From positions 496,001 to 560,000 of the forward strand of contig NZ_LT977070.1 in assembly GCF_900250075.1 (NCBI RefSeq): a DNA stretch of 64,000 bases, in the 5' to 3' direction. The DNA comes from Cupriavidus taiwanensis. GTDB taxonomy: Bacteria; Pseudomonadota; Gammaproteobacteria; Burkholderiales; Burkholderiaceae. Numbering within the stretch: position 1 is the first letter of the stretch; each line of letters starts with the position of its first letter. Made by a program: the position numbers and the translations under genes. The notes beneath the pieces are model-generated. The model was not told where the DNA came from. It ran no database searches and saw only the letters and a list, made by a program, of their open reading frames with translations. Positions 56,901-64,000 of this stretch are shown in pieces.

Positions 56901-57977
56901 ATGTTTTATCGTGAAGCCGGCCAGTTCAAGACCAGCTACGTTGCCGACAGCCAGATCTTCCCGATCCGCCAGGACCGCATCGGCTTTGCGGTGCTGATGG
57001 CGATCGCCTTCGTGGCGATCCCGTTCATCGGTTCGGAATACTGGTTCTCGGCCATCCTGATCCCGTTCCTGATCTTCTCGCTGGCGGCGCTGGGGCTGAA
57101 TATCCTGACCGGCTATGCCGGCCAGCTGTCGCTGGGCACCGCGGCCTTCATGGCGGTGGGCGCGTATGCGGCCTACAACTTCCAGCTGCGCATCGAAGGC
57201 ATGCCGGTGCTGCTGACCTTTATCCTGGCGGGCCTGTCGGCGGCGCTGGTGGGGGTGGCGTTCGGGCTGCCGTCGCTGCGCATCAAGGGCTTCTACCTGG
57301 CGGTGGCGACGCTCGCGGCGCAGTTCTTCGTGGTGTGGGCGCTGACCAAGTTTCCCTGGTTCTCCAACAACAGCTCGTCGGGCGTGATCACGGCGCAGCG
57401 GCTGGACCTGTTCGGCTACGCCATCGACACCCCGGTGAAGAAGTACCTGTTCGTGCTGGCCATCGTCACGGTGCTGGCTCTGGCGGCCAAGAACATGGTG
57501 CGCTCTGCCACCGGCCGCGCGTGGATGTCGGTGCGCGACATGGACGTGGCGGCCGAGGTGATCGGCATCCCGCTGATGCGCACCAAGCTGCTGGCGTTCG
57601 CGGTCAGCTCGTTCTACTGCGGCGTGGCCGGCGCGCTGTACGCGTTCTGCTACCTGGGCTCGGTGGAGCCGGACGGCTTCTCGCTGGACCTGTCGTTCCG
57701 GGTGCTGTTCATGATCATCATCGGCGGCGTGGGCAGCATCATGGGCTCGTTCCTGGGCGCCGCCTTCATCCTGCTGCTGCCGATCTTCCTGGACAACGTG
57801 CTGCCGCCGCTGGCGTCGCTGCTGCACCTGCCCTTTACCAATGCCACTGTGTCGCACATCCAGCTGATGGTGTTCGGCGGGCTGATCATCTTCTTCCTGA
57901 TCGTGGAGCCGCACGGGCTGGCCCGGCTGTGGCAGATCGCCAAGGAGAAGCTGAGGCTGTGGCCGTTCCCGCACTGA
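56901..57977 (+). CDS. Branched-chain-type ABC permease (LivM-like)
   Basis: A 358-residue permease with about ten helices. It has ALGLNILTGYAGQLSLGTAAFMAVGAY (the LivM signature), KGFYLAVATLAAQFFVVW and SFLGAAFILLLPIFLDNVLPPLASL. A stretch of charged cytoplasmic residues at the start precedes helix 1. With the LivH-like protein it forms the channel of a Liv-type importer. Confidence 0.94.
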   Translation: MFYREAGQFKTSYVADSQIFPIRQDRIGFAVLMAIAFVAIPFIGSEYWFSAILIPFLIFSLAALGLNILTGYAGQLSLGTAAFMAVGAYAAYNFQLRIEGMPVLLTFILAGLSAALVGVAFGLPSLRIKGFYLAVATLAAQFFVVWALTKFPWFSNNSSSGVITAQRLDLFGYAIDTPVKKYLFVLAIVTVLALAAKNMVRSATGRAWMSVRDMDVAAEVIGIPLMRTKLLAFAVSSFYCGVAGALYAFCYLGSVEPDGFSLDLSFRVLFMIIIGGVGSIMGSFLGAAFILLLPIFLDNVLPPLASLLHLPFTNATVSHIQLMVFGGLIIFFLIVEPHGLARLWQIAKEKLRLWPFPH

Positions 57978-58070
57978 CGGAGCGGGGTCTATTGTCTGAA
58001 CGCAGGTCCTGAGTGAAGTACTGAAGCCTACGCATAACGAAACGCCCCACCGAGGGCGAAGGAGACTGTC

Positions 58071-59408
58071 ATGACCAACCTGATCCGCAACGTGCAACGC
58101 GCCGCCCTGGTGGTCAGCGCCGCGGCTGCACTGCTGGCGCCGGCGGCGCCGGCACTGGCGCAAAGCAACGAGCAGTTCATCGCGCTGCCGAGCTATCGCG
58201 TAGGGCCATACGGCGCCAACGGGCAGTCCTGGTATGGCGGCTTCATCGACTACCTCAACTACGTCAATTTGAAGGATGGCGGCGTCAACGGCGTCAAGCT
58301 GAGCTGGGAAGAGTGCGAGACCGAATACAACAACGCCAAGGGCGTCGAGTGCTATGAGCGCCTGAAGTCCAAGAACGCCACCACCAAGGGCACCGCCTAC
58401 CACGCCATGTCGACCGGCATCTCCTACGCGCTGGTCGACAAGACCGCCGCCGACAAGGTGCCGCTGGTGATGATGGGCTACGGCCGCACCGACGCGGTCG
58501 ACGGCTCGGTGTTCCCGTACGCGTTCCCGCTGGTGACCACGTACCAGATGCAGGTCTCGGCCATCGTCAAGTACCTGGCCAGCAAGAGCGGCGGCTCGCT
58601 GGCGGGCAAGAAGATCGTCTACCTGTACCACGACTCGGCCTATGGCAAGGAGCCGATCGTGGCGCTGCAGGCCGAGGCGCGGCTGGGCAAGTTCAACCTG
58701 GTCGAGATCCCGGTGGCGCACCCGGGCAACGAACAGGGCGCGCAATGGCTGAAGATCCGCCAGGAGAACCCCGACTACGTGATCTTCTGGGGCTGGGGCG
58801 TGATGAACCAGACCGCGCTGAAGGCGGCGCAGAAGGTGGGCTTCTCGCGCGAGAAGATGATCGGCTCCTGGTGGGCGGGCTCCGAGGAAGACACGGTGCC
58901 GGCCGGCGATGCCTCCAAGGGCTATATGAGCGCGACCTGGAACGTGGCCGGCAAGAGCGTGCCGCTGATCGCCGATATCGAGAAGGTGGTCTACGGTGCC
59001 GGCAAGGGCAATATGCAGGACAAGAACAAGGTCGGTTCGGTGCTGTACAACCGCGGCGTGTCGGCGGCGGTGGTGACGGTGGAAGCGGTGCGCGTGGCGC
59101 AGGCCAAGTTCGGCAAGGGCAAGCCCATGAGCGGCGAGCAGATGCGCTGGGCCTTCGAGAACCTGAACCTGACCAATGCCCGGCTGCAGCAGCTGGGTGC
59201 CACCGGCCTGCTGCCTGAAATCAAGACCAGCTGCGAGAACCACGAGGGCTCGGGCAAGGTGAAGATCCAGCAGTGGGACGGCAGCAAGTGGGTGGTGGTG
59301 TCGGACTGGATCGAGGGCAACAAGGGCCTGATCCACCCGCTGTTCAAGGCCACCGCGGCGCAGTACGCGAAGGAGAAGGGGATTACGCCGGGATGCTCGA
59401 AGAGCTGA
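58071..59408 (+). CDS. Branched-chain-type ABC substrate-binding protein
   Basis: A 445-residue periplasmic protein with a signal peptide (RAALVVSAAAALLAPAAPALAQ) and a type I periplasmic-binding fold of the HAAT family. It has LSWEECETEYNNAKGVECYERL, FPLVTTYQMQVSAIVKYLA and VIFWGWGVMNQTALKAAQKVG. It is longer and more divergent than LivJ for leucine, so the ligand may be an aromatic, aliphatic or dicarboxylic acid rather than an amino acid. GAAGGAG precedes ATG. Confidence 0.92.
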   Translation: MTNLIRNVQRAALVVSAAAALLAPAAPALAQSNEQFIALPSYRVGPYGANGQSWYGGFIDYLNYVNLKDGGVNGVKLSWEECETEYNNAKGVECYERLKSKNATTKGTAYHAMSTGISYALVDKTAADKVPLVMMGYGRTDAVDGSVFPYAFPLVTTYQMQVSAIVKYLASKSGGSLAGKKIVYLYHDSAYGKEPIVALQAEARLGKFNLVEIPVAHPGNEQGAQWLKIRQENPDYVIFWGWGVMNQTALKAAQKVGFSREKMIGSWWAGSEEDTVPAGDASKGYMSATWNVAGKSVPLIADIEKVVYGAGKGNMQDKNKVGSVLYNRGVSAAVVTVEAVRVAQAKFGKGKPMSGEQMRWAFENLNLTNARLQQLGATGLLPEIKTSCENHEGSGKVKIQQWDGSKWVVVSDWIEGNKGLIHPLFKATAAQYAKEKGITPGCSKS

Positions 59409-59432
59409 TGGCCCTCGACTCCCGAGGGTGTG

Positions 59433-59460
59433 TTCCCTCTCCCGCAAGCGGGAGAGGGAG
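59433..59460. repeat. Intergenic palindromic repeat, copy 3
   Basis: TCCCTCTCCCGC and GCGGGAGAGGGA form a hairpin with loop AA, located between the binding-protein and LivF-like genes. This is the most perfect of three copies. Confidence 0.7.
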
Positions 59461-59519
59461 TACACCGGCAGCAAGCTGAAAGTCCAACGCAACATCGCCA
59501 CACCACCACGAGCCGCACC

Positions 59520-60335
59520 ATGAGCCTCCTGTCCGTCAACAATATCGAAGTCATCTACGATCACGTGATCCTGGTGCTCAAGGGCGTCTCGCTCGAAGTG
59601 CCGGAGGGCAAGATCGTGGCGCTGCTTGGCGCCAACGGCGCGGGCAAGACCACCACGCTCAAGGCCATCTCCAACCTGCTGCAGGCCGAGCGCGGCGATG
59701 TCACCAAGGGCTCGATCGAATACCGCGGCGACCGCGTCGACCAGCTCACGCCCAACGACCTGGTGCGCCGCGGGGTGATCCAGGTGATGGAAGGGCGCCA
59801 CTGCTTCGCGCACCTGACCATCGAGGAAAACCTGCTTACCGGCGCCTACACGCGCGGCCTGTCGCGCGGCCAGACGCGCGACGAGCTGGAGAAGATCTAC
59901 GAATACTTCCCGCGCCTGAAGACGCGCCGCAAGTCGCAGGCCGGCTACACCTCCGGCGGCGAGCAGCAGATGTGCGCGATCGGCCGGGCCATGATGGCCA
60001 AGCCCGCGATGATCCTGCTGGACGAGCCTTCGATGGGACTGGCGCCGCAGATCGTCGAGGAGATCTTCGAGATCGTGCGCGGCCTGAATTCACGCGAGAA
60101 CGTCAGCTTCCTGCTGGCCGAGCAGAACACCATGGTGGCGCTGCGCTACGCCGACTACGGCTACATCCTGGAGAACGGACGCGTGGTGATGGATGGCGAC
60201 GCCGAGTCGCTGCGCACCAACGAGGACGTCAAGGAGTTCTACCTGGGCGTGGCCGCCAACGACGCCGACGGCCCCGGCCGCAAGTCGTTCCGCGACGTCA
60301 AAAGTTACCGCCGCCGCAAGCGCTGGCTGGCCTGA
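59520..60335 (+). CDS. Branched-chain-type ABC transporter ATPase (LivF-like)
   Basis: A 271-residue ATPase: MSLLSVNNIEVIYDHVILVLKGVSLEVPEG, Walker A LLGANGAGKTTTLKAI, signature YTSGGEQQMCAIGRAMMA (here SGGEQQ), Walker B MILLDEPSMGLAP, and switch His replaced in LLAEQNTMVALR as in LivF. It energises the permease pair together with the LivG-like protein. The C-terminal tail (residues ~245-271, KSYRRRKRWLA) is basic. ATG 59520 matches the family start. Confidence 0.94.
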   Translation: MSLLSVNNIEVIYDHVILVLKGVSLEVPEGKIVALLGANGAGKTTTLKAISNLLQAERGDVTKGSIEYRGDRVDQLTPNDLVRRGVIQVMEGRHCFAHLTIEENLLTGAYTRGLSRGQTRDELEKIYEYFPRLKTRRKSQAGYTSGGEQQMCAIGRAMMAKPAMILLDEPSMGLAPQIVEEIFEIVRGLNSRENVSFLLAEQNTMVALRYADYGYILENGRVVMDGDAESLRTNEDVKEFYLGVAANDADGPGRKSFRDVKSYRRRKRWLA

Positions 60336-60508
60336 GAAGGACGCATAGACCGGCTGCGCGGGCCGTATCGAGCCCTGCGATGCTCGCCGTACCGGTGTAC
60401 GGCTGCGCTTCTCGGACTCGCTACGGCCCGCTCGCGGCGGTCTCTGCGCCCTTCTCGGAAACGCTCGACCATTAACGCAAACCTTTGCCACCCCCGGCAG
60501 CATTGACC

Positions 60509-61759
60509 ATGCCAGAACACTTCGATCCGCTCGAAACCCGCGCGCCGGAAGTCCGCGAGCAGGCGCTACTTGCCGCCCTGGCACGCCAGGTGGCCCATGC
60601 GCGCGACCAAGCGCCATACTTTGCCGAACTGCTGGATGGCGTCGATCCGCGCCTGCTGACCTCGCGCGCGGCACTGGCCCAGCTGCCGGTGACGCGCAAA
60701 TCCGACCTGAGCGCACGCCAGCGCGCGCTGCCGCCGCTGGGCGGGCTCAACGCGACGCCGCTGGGCAAGCTGCGCCACGTGTTCCAGTCGCCCGGCCCGA
60801 TCCACGAGCCCGACGGCCACGACGCCGACTGGTGGCGCACCGCCCGCGCCATGCACGCCGCCGGCTTTCGCGCCGGCGACTTGGTCTACAACACCTTCTC
60901 CTACCACTTCACCCCGGCCGGCATGATGATGGAAAGCGGCGCCCACCGGCTGGGTTGCTGCGTGTTCCCGGCCGGCGTCGGCCAGACCGATTCGCAGGTG
61001 CAGGCGCTGGCGAGCCTGCAGCCGGCCGCCTATGCCGGCACGCCGTCGTTCCTCAAGCTGCTGCTGGAGCGCGGCGATGAACTCGGCACCCCCTGCACCA
61101 GCCTGGCCAAGGCGCTGGTCTCGGGCGAGGCCCTGCCGCCGTCGCTACGCAACTGGTTCCGGGATCGCGGGGTGCGCGTGCAGCAGATGTACGGCACTGC
61201 CGATGTCGGCCTGATCGCGTATGAAACCGAAGGCGGCGACGGCTGGGTGGTGGACGAGGGCGTGCTGGTCGAGATCGTCGAGCCCGGCGGCTCGCGCCCC
61301 ATGCCCGAAGGCGAGACCGGCGAGGTGGTGGTGACGGTGCTGGGCAACGGCGACTATCCGCTGATCCGCTTCGGCACCGGCGACCTGTCGGCGGTGGTGG
61401 CGGAGTCCTCGCGGCGGCCGAGCCCGTGCGGGCGCACCAATATCCGGCTCAAGGGCTGGCTGGGGCGCGCGGACCAGGCGACCAAGGTCAAGGGCATGTT
61501 CGTGCATCCGGGCCAGGTGGCCGACGTCTTGCGCCGCCACCCGGAAATCCGCGCCGCGCGGCTGGTGGTGACCGGCGATCCGGGCGCCGACGTGATGACG
61601 CTGCGCTGCGAGGCCACGCGTGAAGACGCCGACCTGCAGCGCGCGGTGGCGGAGTCGCTGCGCGAGGTGATGCGGCTAAGAGGCGAGGTGGCGTTCGTGG
61701 CGGCGGGGTCGTTGCCGCAGGACGGGCGGCTGATCGAGGATGCACGCAAGTACGAGTGA
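60509..61759 (+). CDS. PaaK-like phenylacetate-CoA ligase family protein
   Basis: A 416-residue adenylate-forming protein of the PaaK group. Landmarks are QSPGPIHEPDGHDADWWRTARAMHAAGFRAGDLVYNTFSYHF (the place of motif I), AYAGTPSFLKLLLERGDELG, SGEALPPSLRNWFRDRGVRVQQMYGTADVGLIAYE and TKVKGMFVHPGQV. It would join an aryl or alkyl acid to CoA via AMP. It follows the Liv-like transporter and complements the acyl-CoA synthetase that opens the cluster. ATG 60509 fits the family start; TTG 60485 is less likely. Confidence 0.88.
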   Translation: MPEHFDPLETRAPEVREQALLAALARQVAHARDQAPYFAELLDGVDPRLLTSRAALAQLPVTRKSDLSARQRALPPLGGLNATPLGKLRHVFQSPGPIHEPDGHDADWWRTARAMHAAGFRAGDLVYNTFSYHFTPAGMMMESGAHRLGCCVFPAGVGQTDSQVQALASLQPAAYAGTPSFLKLLLERGDELGTPCTSLAKALVSGEALPPSLRNWFRDRGVRVQQMYGTADVGLIAYETEGGDGWVVDEGVLVEIVEPGGSRPMPEGETGEVVVTVLGNGDYPLIRFGTGDLSAVVAESSRRPSPCGRTNIRLKGWLGRADQATKVKGMFVHPGQVADVLRRHPEIRAARLVVTGDPGADVMTLRCEATREDADLQRAVAESLREVMRLRGEVAFVAAGSLPQDGRLIEDARKYE

Positions 61760-61836
61760 AGGAGCTTGCCGAGCGAGGGATGGGGGTGAGGGCCGGAGCG
61801 TCAACGAAGTGACGGGCGTCGAAAGGCCAGAAAGAT

Positions 61837-62280
61837 TCAAGTATTCCCCCCATCCTCAGGCCGCGTCGGCAACCGGATCATCCACACGCTGACCCCCACC
61901 GCACAAGCGAGCAGCGCCGCCGACACCAGCGGCCGTCCGCGCAGCAGCCACGCCGTGGTCCCCATCGACAGCCACATCATCGACAGCGCCAGGCACTTCG
62001 CCTTGAAAGGGATGCTCCGATGCCGCTGCCAGTCGCTGACCAGCGGCCCGAAGCGCGGATGTCCCATCAGCCATTCATGGAAGCGCGTCGAGCCGCGCGC
62101 GAAGCACGCCGCCGCCAGCAGCACGAATGGCGTGGTCGGCAGCACCGGCAGGAAGATCCCGATCACGCCCAGCAGCAGGCAGAGTCCGCCCAGCGCCACC
62201 CAGACGGCGCGCAGCACGCGCTGGCGGTGGCTCAGCACGGCTTCAGGATCGGGCGAAAGGTCAGGGCCGGAAGGGGGCAA
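61837..62280 (-). CDS. DUF454 (YbaN-like) inner-membrane protein
   Basis: A 147-residue protein with three hydrophobic helices. The first reads VWVALGGLCLLLGVIGIFLPVLPTTPFVLLAAACFARGS, which is the DUF454/YbaN signature including the conserved LPTTPF. HPRFGPLVSDWQRHRSIPFKAK connects to two C-terminal helices. Its function is unknown. Confidence 0.88.
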   Translation of the reverse strand: MPPSGPDLSPDPEAVLSHRQRVLRAVWVALGGLCLLLGVIGIFLPVLPTTPFVLLAAACFARGSTRFHEWLMGHPRFGPLVSDWQRHRSIPFKAKCLALSMMWLSMGTTAWLLRGRPLVSAALLACAVGVSVWMIRLPTRPEDGGNT

Positions 62281-62323
62281 TGGTCGAACAAAGGGCCGCT
62301 AAGCGGCCCCGGTGCTGGATCGG

Positions 62324-63301
62324 TCAGCGCGAAATCCCGAGTCGCGCCTTGGCCGCATCGTACTCCGCTTTCATGCGCGCGACGATTTCACCGGCGCTGG
62401 GGATGTCGTGGATCTGGCCCACGCCCTGGCCGGCGCCCCAGATATCCTTCCACGCCTTGGCCTTGGAGCTGCCGCTGGAAAAGTCCATCTTGCTCTTGTC
62501 CGCCACCGGCAGGTTGTCCGGGTCCAGGCCCGCGTTGCTGATGCTTTCGCGGATGTAGTTGCCGTGCACGCCGGTGAACAGGTTGGTGTAGACGATATCG
62601 GCGGCGGCCGAGCTGGTGATCGACTGCTTGTACGACTCGGCCGCGTGCGCCTCCTGCGAGGCGATGAAGCGCGTGCCCACGTAGGCGAAGTCCGCGCCCA
62701 TGGCCTGCGCCGCCAGCACCGCCTCGCCGGTGGCGATCGAGCCCGACAGCGCGATCGGGCCGTCGAAGAGCTTGCGCACCTCGCCCACCAGCGCGAACGG
62801 CGACAGCATGCCGGCATGGCCGCCGGCGCCCGCCGCGACCAGGATCAGGCCGTCGACACCGGATTCGATCGCCTTCTCGGCATGGCGCAGGCTGATCACG
62901 TCGTGCAGCACGATGCCGCCGTAACTGTGCACCGCGTCGATCAGCTCCTTGGGCGGCGCGCGCAGCGAGGTAATGAAGATCGGCACCTTGTGCTCGACGC
63001 AGACCTTGATGTCATGCTCCAGGCGCGCGTTGGAGCTGTGGACGATCTGGTTGACCGCGACCGGACCGACCGGCGCGCCGGGGTTCGCGGCCTTGAACGC
63101 GGCCAGTTCCTGCTCGATCTGCGTCAGCCACTCGTCGAGCAGCTCCGCCGGACGCGCATTGAGCGCGGGGAACGAACCGACGATGCCGGCCTTGCACTGC
63201 GCCAGCACCAACTCGGGATAGCTGACGATGAACATGGGCGAGGCAATCACGGGCAGGGCCAGGTTCTGCAAGACCTGGGGCAGTTGCTTGGCGGCGGGCA
63301 T
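62324..63301 (-). CDS. Nitronate monooxygenase (2-nitropropane dioxygenase-like)
   Basis: A 325-residue FMN-binding TIM-barrel enzyme that oxidises alkyl nitronates or a related enoyl substrate. It shows LALPVIASPMFIVSYPELVLAQCKAGIVGSFPALNAR, the family SPM motif, VLHDVISLRHAEKAIESGVDG and LVAAGAGGHAGMLSPFALVGEVR with the catalytic/FMN GGH. ISLSGSIATGEAVLAAQAMGADFAYVGTRFIAS is the phosphate-binding part. ATG 63301 was chosen; a longer start at 63328 is also possible. Its promoter region toward 63350 holds no evident operator. Confidence 0.9.
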   Translation of the reverse strand: MPAAKQLPQVLQNLALPVIASPMFIVSYPELVLAQCKAGIVGSFPALNARPAELLDEWLTQIEQELAAFKAANPGAPVGPVAVNQIVHSSNARLEHDIKVCVEHKVPIFITSLRAPPKELIDAVHSYGGIVLHDVISLRHAEKAIESGVDGLILVAAGAGGHAGMLSPFALVGEVRKLFDGPIALSGSIATGEAVLAAQAMGADFAYVGTRFIASQEAHAAESYKQSITSSAAADIVYTNLFTGVHGNYIRESISNAGLDPDNLPVADKSKMDFSSGSSKAKAWKDIWGAGQGVGQIHDIPSAGEIVARMKAEYDAAKARLGISR

Positions 63302-63386
63302 GGTGTCTCCTGAACCACTGGCGGGCACGCTGGTCGTGCCCTAAATGAACGGTCGTTCGATTATAGGGAGTTTATGGGCTGCGTCG

Positions 63387-63500
63387 CTAGAAGCCCAAGT
63401 CTATGCCGATCCTGCGGGCCATGGCGCGCGGGTCAAGGACGCAGGCGGCTACGGCAAAGCTGGCGCCGGCAATGACGAGGTCGTAGTCGAAGGAGGGCAT
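63387..63500 (-). pseudogene. Possible remnant of a flavoprotein N-terminus
   Basis: A 37-residue frame reads MPSFDYDLVIAGASFAVAAC and then diverges into DPRAMARRIGIDLGF. The opening matches the FAD-binding start of many monooxygenases and dehydrogenases (YDLVIAGASFAG), but the third glycine is valine and no further domain follows. It may be the decayed 5' end of such a gene. Too short to be sure. Confidence 0.3.
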
Positions 63501-63605
63501 GGCGGTTTCCGGAGAGCGAAGGGCTCCAGTGTGGCCAGCCGGGGTGAGGGCAATGTGTGGCGGGTGTGAAGCGGCGCGGCGGCGCCAGATCCGACCCGAC
63601 CGCGC

Positions 63606-63632
63606 AAAAAAAACGCCCCGCATGCGCGGGGC
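63606..63632 (-). terminator. Intrinsic terminator for the minus-strand gene at the window end
   Basis: On the minus strand GCCCCGC and GCGGGGC form a 7-bp stem around a 4-nt loop, followed by eight T (A63606-63613 on the plus strand). It is 119 nt beyond the stop of the sigma-54 activator. Confidence 0.85.
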
Positions 63633-63750
63633 CATCAATTACCACGAAGACTGATACACACGGCGGGCACCTGCCAATGCCGCAGCCGCACACGAAGCAT
63701 AGGCCGCCAATGTGACGGCGCCGTGGCAGCGCCATGAACCCGGCATGACA

Positions 63751-64000
63751 TCACAGCCCGTAGCGCTTGATCTTGTCGTAGAGCGTGGCCTTGCCCACCT
63801 GCAGCAGGTCCGCCGCCTGGCTGACCGCGCCTCCGGTGCGCGCCAGCGCGTCGGCGATCACGGCGCGCTCGAAGTGCTCCATGCGCTCGCGCAGCGGCGC
63901 GGTCTCGTCGGGGCCCGCCGCCTGCGCGCCGGCCTGGCCGCCCTCGGGCACGCCCAGCACCATGCGGTCGGCGGCATTGCGCAGCTCGCGCACGTTGCCC
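63751..64000 (-). CDS. Sigma-54-dependent transcriptional activator, C-terminal part
   Basis: The gene runs off the window. The visible C-terminus begins GNVRELRNAADRMVLG, the end of the AAA+ sigma-54 interaction domain. After a linker it has a Fis-type HTH: FERAVIADALARTGGAVSQAADLLQVGKATLYDKIKRYGL. This is the NtrC-family layout; the LQVGKATLYDKIKRYGL ending is typical of DctD-like response regulators for C4-dicarboxylate control. A terminator follows. Full identification needs the receiver or sensor domain beyond 64000. Confidence 0.88.
   Translation of the reverse strand, partial: GNVRELRNAADRMVLGVPEGGQAGAQAAGPDETAPLRERMEHFERAVIADALARTGGAVSQAADLLQVGKATLYDKIKRYGL

Noticed and set aside
56628..59813. 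A 1,061-codon minus-strand frame opposite the Liv-type genes
   Set aside because: It spans three real genes and two intergenic repeats and has no protein features.

Overview
The window is a high-GC (roughly two thirds G+C) betaproteobacterial chromosome segment, most probably from Cupriavidus or a close Ralstonia/Burkholderia relative. The evidence is the gene order thiS-thiG-thiE, the ahcY/holin-family/metF group preceded by an S-adenosylhomocysteine (SAH) riboswitch, a fused isobutyryl-CoA mutase (IcmF) and a DmeF-type metal exporter. No database could be searched, so the genus is an inference. Most of the window is core metabolism; accessory material is confined to a group II intron, a RelBE-like pair, a RhuM-family gene and small palindromic repeats.

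Region by region. 1-4.5 kb: thiamine synthesis (end of thiS, thiG, a long thiE, and thiD facing them) interrupted by a GNAT gene, a toxin-antitoxin pair with a perfect palindromic operator, and a thioesterase. 4.5-7.45 kb: a group II intron of about 2.9 kb encoding an intact reverse transcriptase/maturase/HNH protein. 7.45-10.4 kb: SAH riboswitch, ahcY, a small membrane protein and metF (activated methyl cycle). 10.4-17.8 kb: TfoX-N protein, Mut7-C protein, 5-formyl-THF cyclo-ligase, lytic transglycosylase, NDUFA9-like protein, GST, cca. 17.8-26 kb: DUF2905 protein, MidA-like methyltransferase, pteridine-reductase-like SDR, folB, ttcA, a lipoprotein, glmU, glmS. 26-33 kb: TetR regulator with a phosphotransferase/DUF6285/acyl-CoA dehydrogenase operon, an MFS transporter with a probable 5' frameshift, and a LysR/Bug-protein pair. 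33-36 kb: bacterioferritin, tRNA-Cys, ArsN2-like acetyltransferase, DmeF. 36-44.8 kb: two MocR-type regulators flanking an omega-amino-acid transaminase, mmsA, a VOC protein and an amino acid permease. 45-50 kb: icmF, HIT protein, 3-hydroxybutyryl-CoA dehydrogenase. 50-52.6 kb: RhuM, His-rich protein, DUF3293, Crp/Fnr regulator. 52.9-61.8 kb: an acyl-CoA-synthetase/LivGHM/binding-protein/LivF/PaaK-like cluster. The end holds a DUF454 protein, a nitronate monooxygenase-like protein and the C-terminus of a sigma-54 activator.

The most unusual structure is at 4.5-7.7 kb. A candidate ahcY promoter (-10 at 4504-4509), a complete group II intron starting at 4520, and a well-formed SAH riboswitch starting at about 7445 lie in series on one strand upstream of ahcY. 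IBS1 (4513-4519) pairs over 7 nt with a hairpin-loop EBS1 (5270-5276), which fixes the 5' splice site. The 3' end of intron domain VI abuts or overlaps the riboswitch P1 strand. If this is right, a housekeeping gene is transcribed through a self-splicing retroelement, and SAH sensing and splicing could interfere with each other. Several perfect or near-perfect operator palindromes and direct repeats elsewhere are described separately.
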